Shown one piece after another: positions 44,497 to 53,323 of a stretch of 64,000 bases of DNA (position 1 is the first letter of the stretch; every line of letters starts with the position of its first letter). The translations under genes and the position numbers were made by a program. Under the pieces are notes generated by a model, which saw nothing but the letters and a program-made list of their open reading frames with translations, was not told the origin of the DNA and did not search any database. The stretch comes from Cyanobacteria bacterium MAG CAR3_bin_5 (GTDB taxonomy: Bacteria; Cyanobacteriota; Cyanobacteriia; PCC-6307; Cyanobiaceae). Where the stretch lies: contig JAPOTR010000024.1 of assembly GCA_026709085.1 (NCBI GenBank), forward strand, positions 18,493 through 82,492, in the 5' to 3' direction.

Positions 44497-46128
44497 TCAG
44501 CCCTTGGAAAAGCGCAGCGTCCGGGGCTGCCCCCATGGGCCTTCCACCCGGAGGTCGGGCTGATTGAAGGCCATGTGGCGCAGGATCCAGAAAACACGCT
44601 CCACCTGCTCCGGCGCACCGACGGCCTGGGCAATTTCCGTAACCGTGCGGGGGGTGGCATCCAGACGGGCCGCCACCTGCTTTTGCAGACTCAGCACAGC
44701 GGCAGCAGCCTTTTTGCCCGCTTCCACGCCGGGCTGGTGGTAGGCGTTGACGTTCACCAACTCCCCATAAAACCCCACTGCCCGCTCAAACAGGGCCACC
44801 AGGGCCCCCAACTCCCGTGGGCCGAGGCGCTCCATGGTGATGGTGATGCTTTGGCGGCCGCCTTCGGTGAGGGCGGTGCGGGTACCCTGGAGGAATCCGT
44901 CCAGCAGGTCCCCGGGGGTGTCCTCCTCTTCCAGGGCGGCACCGGCGGCGGGATCCTTGAGGACTTCGATAAAGGTGACAAAGAAGTTATCGATTCCATC
45001 CCGAAGCTGCTGCACATAGGCGTGTTGGTCCGTGCTGCCCTTGTTGCCGTAGACCGCGATGCCCTGATGCACCACCACCCCGTCCCGGTCGCAGCGCTTG
45101 CCGAGGGATTCCATCACCAACTGCTGCAGGTAGCGGCTGAACACCTCCAGGCGGTCCCGATAGGGCAGAACCACCATGTCCCGCGCCCCCCGCCCTGAGC
45201 CGGCCACAAACCAACCGGCAGCCATGAGCGCAGCAGGATTGCCGCAGAGCACGGGCTCCCGGGTGACGCTGTCCATGGCCGCCGCCCCGGCAAGAAAGTC
45301 CTCCATCGGCACACCTGCCAGCAGGCCGGGCAGCAGGCCGACGGCAGAGGTGATGCTGGTGCGCCCTCCCACCCAGTCATGGAGCGCGAAGCGTCGTAGC
45401 CAGCCTTCCGAGGCAGCCTGCTGATCCAGCTTGCTGCCCGGGACGGTAATGGCCACCGCCTGGGCTGGCCAGTGGCTTCCCGACTGCTCCAGACGGCGGC
45501 GGGTCTGCACCATGCCGATGTGGGGTTCCGGGGTGCTGCCGGATTTACTCACTACAATGACCAGGCTGGTCTTGAGTTGTTCTCCCAGTTCCCCATAGGT
45601 GCGCCCCATGCCCTCCGGGTCCACGTTGTCGATAAAGTGGAACCGCAGACCAACGCCGGTCTGTTGCAGGGCGTGAATGACGAGCAGGGGTCCCAACCCC
45701 GATCCGCCGATCCCGATCCACACCACGTCGGTGAAGGCCTGGCCGGCAGCGGTGGTGACGGACCCCTGCAACACCCCCTGGGCAAACGCGGCCATGGCCT
45801 GCTGCTGCTGCTGAAGCTCCTCGCTGATGGCGGGGGCCGGCGCCAGTGACGGGGTCCGCAGCCAGTAATGGCCCACTTGGCGCTGCTCGTCAGGATTGGC
45901 AATGCTCCCCTTCTCAAGGGCCGCCATGGCTGCAAAGGCCTTCTCAAAGCGCGGCTGAAGGCTGGTGAGCACCTCCGGGCTCAAGGCCATGCGACTGGCG
46001 TCCAGCCAGAAGCCCAACGCTTCGTCGCGCCAGAGCAACCCACAGAATCGCTCCCAGAGCTGCTCGTGGTTGGTGGTCTCAAGGGGGGGAAAGGAGGGGA
46101 TTTGGGGAGCCAAGCTCATCCAGGCCAC
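44497..46128 (-). CDS. pgi: Glucose-6-phosphate isomerase
   Basis: The 543-residue protein interconverts glucose 6-phosphate and fructose 6-phosphate. The family blocks are present: VVWIGIGGSGLGP, VVSKSGSTPEPH, GGRTSITSAVGLLP, and the later region with KGSTDQHAYVQQL. The end is a conserved winged-helix-like region with AFNQPDLRVEGPW. The start may be the second methionine. It is convergent with the tRNA-Ser and links the glycogen-debranching enzyme in this window to central sugar metabolism. Confidence 0.96.
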   Translation of the reverse strand: MAWMSLAPQIPSFPPLETTNHEQLWERFCGLLWRDEALGFWLDASRMALSPEVLTSLQPRFEKAFAAMAALEKGSIANPDEQRQVGHYWLRTPSLAPAPAISEELQQQQQAMAAFAQGVLQGSVTTAAGQAFTDVVWIGIGGSGLGPLLVIHALQQTGVGLRFHFIDNVDPEGMGRTYGELGEQLKTSLVIVVSKSGSTPEPHIGMVQTRRRLEQSGSHWPAQAVAITVPGSKLDQQAASEGWLRRFALHDWVGGRTSITSAVGLLPGLLAGVPMEDFLAGAAAMDSVTREPVLCGNPAALMAAGWFVAGSGRGARDMVVLPYRDRLEVFSRYLQQLVMESLGKRCDRDGVVVHQGIAVYGNKGSTDQHAYVQQLRDGIDNFFVTFIEVLKDPAAGAALEEEDTPGDLLDGFLQGTRTALTEGGRQSITITMERLGPRELGALVALFERAVGFYGELVNVNAYHQPGVEAGKKAAAAVLSLQKQVAARLDATPRTVTEIAQAVGAPEQVERVFWILRHMAFNQPDLRVEGPWGQPRTLRFSKG

Positions 46129-46174
46129 ATGCCGGTTGACCCAACGCTAAGCCATATTGGGCGTCAGCCCTCCA

Positions 46175-46663
46175 TCAGCCTACGCTCCAGACGTGGGCAG
46201 CCATCTCCACCAGGGGACGCACCAGCTCCATCCCACAGAGGAACCAGGCAAAGGCGGCGCCGCCGCAGCCCCCGAGCCACCAGCCACTGGCGAATTCCTC
46301 CCAGCCGGCTTTGGTGAACAGGTCGGCCGGTGGATTGGGAATGGTGACGGAAGGAGGCTGCACTTTGGGAGTACCCGCGGTCCCGTAGAGAGACAGGGCA
46401 ACGGTGAGCACGGTGACCAGCACCACCGTGTCCAGCAAACCGGCGGTGGCGGCCGCATCGGTGGCCCTCAGGCCACTGGTGATGGTCAGAGGGCCATAAA
46501 GAAAAAAGCCGTGGGCCATGCCCACCTCCAGACCACGGCGGTTGGGGGAGAGGCCTTGTCGGTATGCCGGCAGAGCATTCAGAAAGGCCTTGATGAAGGC
46601 ATTGGAATTGAAGGGGGTGGCCAGGTTCCCCACAGTGGGGTCCGCAACAGGAGTGACGGTCAT
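46175..46663 (-). CDS. psaL: Photosystem I reaction centre subunit XI
   Basis: The 162-residue protein has the PsaL order: a polar N-terminus with NPF-like text (DPTVGNLATPFNSN), LPAYRQGLSPNRRGLEVGMAHGFFLYGP, then membrane helices and a C-terminal WWLGGCGGAAFAWFL segment. PsaL holds the trimer contact of photosystem I. It is 72 bases downstream of psaI on the same strand, as in other marine Synechococcus. Confidence 0.96.
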   Translation of the reverse strand: MTVTPVADPTVGNLATPFNSNAFIKAFLNALPAYRQGLSPNRRGLEVGMAHGFFLYGPLTITSGLRATDAAATAGLLDTVVLVTVLTVALSLYGTAGTPKVQPPSVTIPNPPADLFTKAGWEEFASGWWLGGCGGAAFAWFLCGMELVRPLVEMAAHVWSVG

Positions 46664-46735
46664 GGTTGGCGAGGGAGACGTTAATCGGGAAACGCCCCAG
46701 GCAAGGGGCGGCGGGGCGGCGGGAAACCTGCCGGA

Positions 46736-46864
46736 TCAGTCCGTGGATTCAACAACGGTGAACAGGATGCCCATGGCCACGAAAGCGCTGATGAGCACAA
46801 GGGGGATAAACACGGATGGCATCCACGCTGCGGCGTAATCGCCAATGGTGAAATCAACAGTCAT
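46736..46864 (-). CDS. psaI: Photosystem I reaction centre subunit VIII
   Basis: A 42-residue minus-strand frame begins MTVDFTIGDYAAAWMPSVFI and has one long membrane helix (PLVLISAFVAMGILFTVV), with a short acidic end. This is the PsaI pattern: a single helix near the trimer axis of photosystem I. Its place directly upstream of psaL on the same strand supports the call, and the pair should be one operon. It is short enough to be missed by length-limited gene finders. Confidence 0.93.
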   Translation of the reverse strand: MTVDFTIGDYAAAWMPSVFIPLVLISAFVAMGILFTVVESTD

Positions 46865-47044
46865 GCCGGACAGAGCAAAAGGGCTGTTTCAATCGCTGAC
46901 AGCGTCCCGGCAAACCTGGGACGGCATGCCCACAATTGGCGCTCCAAACCTATAGGAACCCGCACGGGACGGCAGGGACCACAGCCGGGGGTGATATAAA
47001 AGTTCAACCCCCTGTAGCGGTGGGGAGGAGGGTAGGATTGGGCC

Positions 47045-47539
47045 ATGAAGACCCTATTGCTTGCTGGTGTCGTCATCCTTCTTCTCGTGGTCGCCGTTCT
47101 GCTGCTACGGCGCCGGCGGCTTTTGAAGGCCCAGGGCCCACCCGCTCCACAACGGGCCAACGCTGCCGAGGTTGAGAATCCCGTTCAGGGCGAGGGAAGC
47201 TTTTTCCCCTCCCCTTCTGCTGAACAACCATCAGCGGTTCAGGGGGTGCCCCGGATCCGGACCATGGCTCCACAGCAGCGGCGACAGATGCTGCGGTACT
47301 TGAGGGCTGCTTACGACAGGGGGGCACAGGCTCGGCTGGACGCCATGGAAGACATGGTGGCCTGGGGACACCCTGCCTGCCTCCCCCTGCTGCGGCGAGG
47401 GCTGCGGGATGCGGACCTTCGTGTGGTCGGCTTGGCGGCTCGTGGTCTGGAGCGCTTCCGAGGGCCACGCCAGCGCCTCAACCATCCTCCCCGACGCCAG
47501 CGACGGCACCGGGACCACCACCCCTCAACACCTGCCTGA
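47045..47539 (+). CDS. Membrane-anchored protein with HEAT-like C-terminus
   Basis: The 164-residue protein starts with a strongly hydrophobic anchor (residues 4-21) followed by RRRR, which places the rest in the cytoplasm. A variable linker precedes a helical segment (~75-145) with MLRYLRAAYDRGAQARLDAMEDMVAWGHPAC as its core, which resembles one or two HEAT-like repeats. The last ~20 residues are basic and overlap the 3' end of the convergent glycosyltransferase gene by 62 bases. The function is unknown. Confidence 0.72.
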   Translation: MKTLLLAGVVILLLVVAVLLLRRRRLLKAQGPPAPQRANAAEVENPVQGEGSFFPSPSAEQPSAVQGVPRIRTMAPQQRRQMLRYLRAAYDRGAQARLDAMEDMVAWGHPACLPLLRRGLRDADLRVVGLAARGLERFRGPRQRLNHPPRRQRRHRDHHPSTPA

Positions 47540-48503
47540 TCCTGTAGATGCTGCGGTTCTGGCTCTCGTGGTAGGTGCGCATCAGCATTTCGCCCAGCAG
47601 CCCCAGGCAGAACATCTGCACCCCGGCCAGCCCCAGCACCACGGACAACAGCAACAAGGGGCGGGCGCCAATGTCATTGCCCGCCAGTTTCACCAACAGC
47701 AGAGAAAAGCTCATCAGCACGCTGGTGATGATGGCCAGGAGTCCGGCAAAGCCGAATACGTGCATGGGCTGGGTCAGGAAGCGTTGCAAGAACCAGATGG
47801 TGAGCAGATCCATCAGCACCCGGAAGGTGCGGTCGATGCCGTATTTGCTTTGGCCGAACTGACGGGCCCTGTGGCTGACCTTGATTTCGTCAATGCGGGC
47901 CCCCTCGATGGAGGCCAGGGCAGGCAGAAAGCGGTGCAGTTCGCCATAGAGGTTCATGTCCTCCACCAGCTCGCGGCGGTAGGCCTTGAGGGAGCAGCCA
48001 TAGTCATGCAACCGCACCCCCGTGACCTTGCCGATCAGGCGGTTCGCCAGCTTTGAGGGCAGCTTGCGACTCAGTTCCTTGTCCTGGCGCTGATGCCGCC
48101 AGCCGCTCACCAGGTCGTAGCCCTCCCGCAGGCGATTGACGATGCGGGGAATGTCGTCGGGGTCGTTTTGCAGATCCCCGTCCATGGTCACGATCACACG
48201 GCCGCGGGACACGTCAAACCCGGCAGCCATGGCGGGGGTTTGCCCATAGTTGCGGCGCAGCAGCACCGCCACCAGTTCCGGCGTGTCCCGGGCGAGTTGC
48301 TGGAGACGCTCATCCGTGCCGTCGGTAGAGCCATCGTCAATGAGCACCAGCTCGAAGGGCTCCCCCATGGGCCTCATCACCTCCAGCAACTGCTCCAGCA
48401 GGAGTTCCAGGCCGTCGGCTTCGTTGTAGAGGGGAATCACCACGGAAACGCCGGGCTGAACCGTGGTCGTTGGTTGATGCAAGGGCAAGTGTCGAGAAAC
48501 CAC
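47478..48503 (-). CDS. Family 2 glycosyltransferase (polyprenol-phosphate type)
   Basis: The 341-residue protein has an N-terminal GT-A domain: VSVVIPLYNEADGLELLLEQL, LVLIDDGSTDGT, and the metal site VTMDGDLQNDPDDI. Two C-terminal membrane helices follow. The layout is that of dolichol-phosphate-mannose synthase-like enzymes that load sugars onto polyprenyl phosphate for envelope glycans. The last 20 residues, basic and glycine-rich, overlap the convergent gene at 47045. It is 20 bases downstream of the NlpC/P60 gene on the same strand. Confidence 0.9.
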   Translation of the reverse strand: MVSRHLPLHQPTTTVQPGVSVVIPLYNEADGLELLLEQLLEVMRPMGEPFELVLIDDGSTDGTDERLQQLARDTPELVAVLLRRNYGQTPAMAAGFDVSRGRVIVTMDGDLQNDPDDIPRIVNRLREGYDLVSGWRHQRQDKELSRKLPSKLANRLIGKVTGVRLHDYGCSLKAYRRELVEDMNLYGELHRFLPALASIEGARIDEIKVSHRARQFGQSKYGIDRTFRVLMDLLTIWFLQRFLTQPMHVFGFAGLLAIITSVLMSFSLLLVKLAGNDIGARPLLLLSVVLGLAGVQMFCLGLLGEMLMRTYHESQNRSIYRIRQVLRGGGPGAVAGVGEDG

Positions 48504-48523
48504 GAGTCGAATCTGGAAAGGCC

Positions 48524-49261
48524 TTACGGCAGCGTGGCGCCGTCATGGCAGCGCACCACCCGGCCGGCGCCCCGCAAGTGACGGCGGTAATGGCTGGCCA
48601 CCGGGCTGACGTCCCGCGGATCGAGGCCGTCAACAGCGATGCGCCCATGGCCATGGCTGGAGGAGGAACTGTGCATGTAGCGGCCCTGATCCAGGTGCAA
48701 CCCCACATGGGTACAACGCTCCGGCGCGCCAAAGAAGACGAGATCTCCAGGTTGCAGCAGGCGGAAGTCATCGGCGCTGACGGCCACAGGTTGGCAGAAC
48801 CGCTCCTGCTGGTACGCATCCCGTGGAATCCAGACGCCAACGTGGGCAAACGCAGCCTGCACCAGCCCGGAGCAGTCGTAGTCGGGGGCATGGGTTCCCC
48901 CCAGCAGGTAGCTGTTCTCCGTAGCCATGGCCCGGCGGGCAAACTCCAGAACCTCCCCCAGCCGCCCCTGAATAGCCGCAGAATTAAGCAGCAGGGGTTG
49001 GTATCGGGCGGAGTGAAGCTGCTGGCTCAGCAGGTCGCGGCAGTCCATGAAACAGGGATAGCCGTCCTCCGCCAGGCACACCCGCTGGCGTGTGTCCGGA
49101 GCCGGGTTGGGGGGGACGGCCTCCAGCAGCCGCAGCAAGCGCCCCGCCGCCGCCTGGGTGCCCAACGCCAGACCATGGCGCTGTTCATAGCCGGGAGTGT
49201 TGCGGGTGAGCCGCCATGTGGAGAAGGCCGCCAGGGCAGAGGGAGAAGGGGTGGATGTCAT
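48524..49261 (-). CDS. NlpC/P60 cell-wall peptidase
   Basis: The 245-residue protein has a variable N-terminus (~1-85) of the SH3b type. The C40 peptidase domain has C130 in YDCSGLVQ, the general-base H185 in CTHVGLHL, and a later histidine. Such enzymes cut D-Glu-diaminopimelate links in peptidoglycan. I see no clear signal peptide, a known feature of cyanobacterial members, some of which use other export routes. Its start is divergent from the next gene, whose coding frame begins about 60 bases away. Confidence 0.88.
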   Translation of the reverse strand: MTSTPSPSALAAFSTWRLTRNTPGYEQRHGLALGTQAAAGRLLRLLEAVPPNPAPDTRQRVCLAEDGYPCFMDCRDLLSQQLHSARYQPLLLNSAAIQGRLGEVLEFARRAMATENSYLLGGTHAPDYDCSGLVQAAFAHVGVWIPRDAYQQERFCQPVAVSADDFRLLQPGDLVFFGAPERCTHVGLHLDQGRYMHSSSSSHGHGRIAVDGLDPRDVSPVASHYRRHLRGAGRVVRCHDGATLP

Positions 49262-49322
49262 CCGTCCCGGAGAGATTCGGACGGATTGGATACGCTGCCC
49301 ATCAGTTTGCTCAACATCGGCC

Positions 49323-50243
49323 TTGGCCTTCTATGCCAACGACGGAGAACTCCAGGAACACCTGTCATGCACCCTGAAAGACATGGAACAGCATTGGCCA
49401 TGGGTGGCTCAGCAGGTATCTGTCACCTGGTTGCGCTATGAGCATAGTCTGGTTGATCAAGCGGCACAGCTTGCCAGCGACGAGTTCTGGGCCTTGCCGG
49501 CGGCTGGCGCCAGCCACGCCGGCGCCACGCCCCGTTACCCCGCCAGTGTGGTGAAGCTGGTGTACATGGCGGCCCTGGAAGCCTGGTACGCCCAGGGTCT
49601 CCTGCGACGCACGGCGGAATTGAAGCGGGCCACTACCGCCATGATCGGCCACTCCAGCAACGATGCCACCGCCTACGTGGTGGATGCCCTGACGGGCGCC
49701 ACCAGCGGCCCGGAGCTTGCCGGAGATGCCTACGTCACCTGGCAACGGCAGCGGCAACTGGTGAACCAGTGGCTGCAAGAGCAAGGCTGGCCCGAATTGC
49801 AGCACTGCAACTGCTGCCAGAAAACCTGGGAGGAGGGACCCTACGGACGGGAGAAGCAGTTTTATGGTCTTCAACGGCAAAACCGCAACCGCCTCAGCAG
49901 TGATGCCACCGCCCGTTTCCTCCACGCCGTCATGGCGGGTGAGTTGATTTCGCCGGTGGCCAGCACCCACATGCGACAACAGCTTCGGCGCTCCCTGGAT
50001 TCCGCTGTCCGCCAGGCGGACCCTGAAAACCAGGTGGACGGCTTTCTTGGCGCCGCCCTGCCTGAAGACAGTCAACTGTGGAGCAAGGCCGGCTGGACGA
50101 GCACCGCCCGGGCTGACGTTGCCTATGTGGAAGCCCCCCGACACAGGCCCACTCTGGTGGCGGTGCTGGGGGAGGGAGCGGCCAGCGCCAGGGACGACCG
50201 CTGGTTACCGGAACTCATGGCCAGGCTGCTCACTGCCTGCTGA
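49323..50243 (+). CDS. Serine beta-lactamase-fold hydrolase (class A-like)
   Basis: Starting at a TTG at 49323, the 306-residue protein has the serine-acyl enzyme motifs: SVVK (S75 and K78) in YPASVVKL, SSN in GHSSNDAT (S111-N113), and KAG in WSKAGWTS in place of the KTG triad. The fold fits the beta-lactamase/transpeptidase family, but the lack of a signal peptide and the KAG variant argue against a resistance role. A start at 49197 would extend into the divergent gene; the TTG gives the family-like LAFYANDGEL beginning. Confidence 0.78.
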   Translation: MAFYANDGELQEHLSCTLKDMEQHWPWVAQQVSVTWLRYEHSLVDQAAQLASDEFWALPAAGASHAGATPRYPASVVKLVYMAALEAWYAQGLLRRTAELKRATTAMIGHSSNDATAYVVDALTGATSGPELAGDAYVTWQRQRQLVNQWLQEQGWPELQHCNCCQKTWEEGPYGREKQFYGLQRQNRNRLSSDATARFLHAVMAGELISPVASTHMRQQLRRSLDSAVRQADPENQVDGFLGAALPEDSQLWSKAGWTSTARADVAYVEAPRHRPTLVAVLGEGAASARDDRWLPELMARLLTAC

Positions 50244-50298
50244 TGCATGGGGCGCCCCCATGGCAGACTCGGGAGATGTAGCAAAATCTGGAAGCGAA

Positions 50299-50945
50299 TC
50301 AGCGGCCTGGGCAGGCCTGGGCAATCGCCTCGGACGCCCCTTCCAGCAACCAGCGAAACACCAGATCAGGAGATTCCATCAATGGTATCTTGATCTCAAG
50401 CACATCACTTTCTCGCAGCGCGTTCAACACCCTGCGAGCCGCCTTCTTTGACGATATGTAGCCCTTGTGGCGCAGAGACATAGTTGTGCTGTCTTCCACA
50501 CGGCCTTCCCATATGACCTGCCGCCCATCGTCTAGTCGCACCTTAAGCGGCACATAATAAGAAGAAGCACGGTGTAGGTCAGGTTGCGGAATGAGGTTGC
50601 GGAATAGTGACCGTGAGCGGAGCCGGGGCTGGCAGCGTTGATCATCAATTTTGGACACGAAGATCTGCGCCTGGGCCTGCATGGATACAAGGCTCTCCAC
50701 CTTAGAAACGGCCAGTTCCCTGTCCAAGTTGATCAGCCATAGATTGGTATTAGGCACCGTCTGCAGTACACTGTCCTTCTGCAGTACAGTGACAACAGTT
50801 GCCTCAGCGGAGACGGCTGCTACCCCACCCCCCCCCCCGACGGCGTCTCCAAAGTGGTCCACTGGGCAATGGCTGGAGGGCAGAGGAAAGCGGTGGCAAG
50901 AAGGCCGGCATGTAAGGGATTGGGTTGTGCTTTGGTTTGATTCAT
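50299..50945 (-). pseudogene. Exported TagO/VasI-like protein interrupted at a G11 tract (possibly phase-variable)
   Basis: From an ATG at 50945 the frame encodes a signal peptide (MNQTKAQPNPLHAG, a hydrophobic core, then PPAIAQ) and stops 36 codons later, just past a run of eleven G (50828-50838 on the plus strand is C11). The downstream frame reads VAAVSAEATVVTVLQ and then a globular C-terminal half. That half has SYYVPLKVRLDDG, a GRVEDSTTM turn, and RRVLNALRESDVLEIKI before a helical end. It resembles TagO/VasI-type periplasmic proteins. One more G would join the frames into ~215 residues. This is either phase variation, a mutation or a sequencing error. Confidence 0.6.
50828..50838. repeat. 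Homopolymer of 11 C (G11 on the coding strand)
   Basis: The run lies ~107-117 bases inside the exported-protein gene, right after the signal-peptide region. Twelve or nine G would restore one frame; eleven gives a stop a few codons later. Confidence 0.8.
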
Positions 50946-51190
50946 CCTTTGAGAGTGCAGTGTCGTAAAAATACAATACCCCCCGGCCCGGGTATGCCGA
51001 CCATCCACAGGTTGGCAGCCATGGGATGCCCCGGCGCCCAGCCGCAGACCATCCACCGAGAAGCGCCCATTGCTCACAGCAACAGGGACGGCGTCTTTTC
51101 CCTTAAGCTCTTAAGGGAAATCCGGAGCCCGCAAATAGCCAGGCAGCACCCCACTGTCAGCGCTTCTCATCCTCCTGATCACGGTCTAAG
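50946..51190. other. Intergenic region without a supported gene
   Basis: This ~245-base spacer precedes the decarboxylase gene and contains GCTCTTAAGGGAAAT-like text and no protein-like frame. Repeat B copy 2 begins at 51191. Confidence 0.35.
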
Positions 51191-51220
51191 CGATGGATCC
51201 CCGCTTTCACGGGGATGACG
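51191..51220 (-). repeat. Dispersed palindromic repeat B, copy 2
   Basis: ATCCCCGCTTTCACGGGGAT forms arms of ATCCCCG and CGGGGAT, the same design as 42876-42905 in inverse orientation, and is flanked by the same GATGG and GACG borders. Its last six bases, ATGACG, contain the start codon of the decarboxylase gene. Confidence 0.75.
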
Positions 51221-52648
51221 AATTGGCCGCTCGCCACGGGAACAGTCCTCCTGGGTGCTCTGCAGCAGGCTGCGGAGTTCACACTTCCCCTCCATCTACC
51301 CGCCCATGGGAGGGGACGGGGCTTTCCGCCGGCGCTGGCGGCACTGCTTCAGCAACCACTGGGTCCCCTGGATCTGCCGGAGTTGCCCAGCCTGGGGGGG
51401 CCGCTGCTGCCCCACGGGGCAGTGGCCGAGGCCCAGCAGGCCACGGCAGAGCTTTGGGGGAGCCGCTGTTGCTGGTTTGGCGTCAACGGCTCCACCGGTC
51501 TGCTTCAGGCGGCCCTGCTGGGGGCACTGCGTCCGGGTCAACGGGTGCTCTGCCCCCGCAACCTGCACCGCTCCGTGCTCCATGGGGCGGTGCTGGCCGG
51601 TCTTGAGCCCGTCTACTACGCCCTCCCCTTTTCCGAGCGCTGGGGCCTGCCCCGGCCCGTGGACGTGGGCTGGTTTCAACGGGTGCTGGCGACGGCGGCC
51701 CGGAACTGCCCGGTGGACTTGGCGCTGCTGGTGAATCCCACCTATCAGGGGCTGAGTGCTCCCCTGACGCCGCTGGTGCGGCTTTGCCACAGTCAGGGCC
51801 TGCCGGTGTTGGTGGACGAGGCCCATGGCAGCCATTTCCGCGCCCATGCCGCCCTGCCCCGGGACGCCCTGGCGGCCGGCGCCGACCTGGTGGTTCATTC
51901 CACCCACAAATCCCTGCCGGGGCTCACCCAGACTGGGGTGCTCCATAGTTGCGGTGGGCGTATCTCCAGGGAGGATCTGGAGCGGGGCTTGCTGCTGCTC
52001 CAGACCAGTAGCCCCTCGGCGCTGTTGCTGGCCGCTACGGAATTGGCGGCGGCATGGCCCCATCAACAACCCCAGGCCAGCCGTCTTCTCGGCCGGGCCA
52101 TGGATCGTTGGAGCCGTTGGCGGCGGGAATTGACCGGCATGGGTTGGCGGGTCAGCCCCAGCGACGACCCGCTGCGGTTGCGACTCTGCACCGCGCCGTG
52201 GGGGGGCAGTGGCCTGGCGCTGGACGAGCACCTGCTGGGCCTCGGCATTGCGGGGGAGTTGCCGGAGCCGGCCGGGCTCACCTTCTACCTGGGGTTCCAG
52301 CCCCCCCGTCAGGCCCTGGGCCGTCTCCGAGACGCCCTGGCCCAACTGCGCGAGTCACCATTGAAGCCCCCAGAACTGACGGATACCCTCCGGCCTGCCC
52401 CCACCCCGCTGCTGGCCCCCACTGCCGTACCACCCCGCAGCGCCTGGTTCGGCCCCACCAGACGTCTCCCCCTCAAGCAGGCGGTGGGGCACGTGGCGGC
52501 AGAGGCCATCACCCCTTACCCACCGGGCATCCCCCTGCTGCTGCCGGGGGAACGCCTTGACGAAGAACGGTGCGCCTGGCTGCTCCACAGCCGGCATCTT
52601 TGGCAACATCCGGGTGGCGTGCTTGATACGGTGAAGGTTCTGAGGTGA
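51215..52648 (+). CDS. Orn/Lys/Arg-type PLP decarboxylase
   Basis: The 477-residue protein has the fold-type I layout of small Orn/Lys/Arg decarboxylases. NGSTGLLQ comes early, the cofactor aspartate is D201 in VDEAHGSH, and the PLP lysine is K232 in HSTHKSL, followed by a long C-terminal domain with ITPYPPGIPLLLPGE. These enzymes produce polyamines. The substrate is unproven. The ATG lies inside a dispersed repeat; a conserved-looking N-terminus starts soon after, so that ATG is likely used. It leads into the CbiT-like gene and cdsA. Confidence 0.87.
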   Translation: MTNWPLATGTVLLGALQQAAEFTLPLHLPAHGRGRGFPPALAALLQQPLGPLDLPELPSLGGPLLPHGAVAEAQQATAELWGSRCCWFGVNGSTGLLQAALLGALRPGQRVLCPRNLHRSVLHGAVLAGLEPVYYALPFSERWGLPRPVDVGWFQRVLATAARNCPVDLALLVNPTYQGLSAPLTPLVRLCHSQGLPVLVDEAHGSHFRAHAALPRDALAAGADLVVHSTHKSLPGLTQTGVLHSCGGRISREDLERGLLLLQTSSPSALLLAATELAAAWPHQQPQASRLLGRAMDRWSRWRRELTGMGWRVSPSDDPLRLRLCTAPWGGSGLALDEHLLGLGIAGELPEPAGLTFYLGFQPPRQALGRLRDALAQLRESPLKPPELTDTLRPAPTPLLAPTAVPPRSAWFGPTRRLPLKQAVGHVAAEAITPYPPGIPLLLPGERLDEERCAWLLHSRHLWQHPGGVLDTVKVLR

Positions 52649-52669
52649 TGGTTCAGGAGGCTCGCTCCC

Positions 52670-53323
52670 ATGCCCATTGCAGCGGGTGGTCCAGCCTCCG
52701 GCAAACACCACCCTGAGAACCGGTTTCAATGGGACTTTGTGACCCCTGGCATTCCTGACGGCGCCTTTGCCGACGCCCCTGGCTTTGCGCCAACCCCCAT
52801 GGAGTTGCGGGTCATGCTGCTGGCTCATTTACGGCCTCAGCCCGACTCCCTGGTGTGGGACGTGGGGGGCGGTACAGGGGCTTTGGCCCTGGAAATTGCC
52901 CGACTGCTGCCCCAGGGCGCGGTGCTGGCCCTGGAGCGGGATCCGGATGCCTTGCACCTTCTGGCCCGCAACCGACAACGCTTGCAGGTGAACAACTTGA
53001 CAATTGTTCCCGGCAGTGCGCCGGACGATCTCGATCAACTGGATGGTGAGCCGGACCGGGTTCTGCTGGAGGTATCCCGCCCGGATCAGGCGATTCTGGA
53101 TGCGGTGTGGCCCTGCCTGCGCCCCCATGGGCGGCTGGTAATCAGCACCAGCAACCTGGCTGGCCTGGTGGATGCCACCAATGCCCTGCGGCGCCTCCAG
53201 GCCGCCGATCTGCAGGTGGTGCAGGCGACGGTGCATCGCTTGCAGCAGCGGGGCCGTGACGTGCGGCTGGCGGCGGCGGAGCCCCTGTTTGTCATTGCCG
53301 CCGAGCGGCCCGGGACTCCATGA
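52670..53323 (+). CDS. CbiT-like precorrin methyltransferase
   Basis: The 217-residue protein reads [10 protein letters not shown](P)[14 protein letters not shown] and then the SAM motif [16 protein letters not shown], with ALERDPDAL as the acidic ribose site. This is the CbiT family, the decarboxylating methyltransferase acting on precorrin-type rings in cobalamin synthesis. Many marine Synechococcus make a cobalamin-like cofactor. The first ~20 residues are non-conserved. The stop overlaps the cdsA ATG. Confidence 0.85.
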   Translation: MPIAAGGPASGKHHPENRFQWDFVTPGIPDGAFADAPGFAPTPMELRVMLLAHLRPQPDSLVWDVGGGTGALALEIARLLPQGAVLALERDPDALHLLARNRQRLQVNNLTIVPGSAPDDLDQLDGEPDRVLLEVSRPDQAILDAVWPCLRPHGRLVISTSNLAGLVDATNALRRLQAADLQVVQATVHRLQQRGRDVRLAAAEPLFVIAAERPGTP

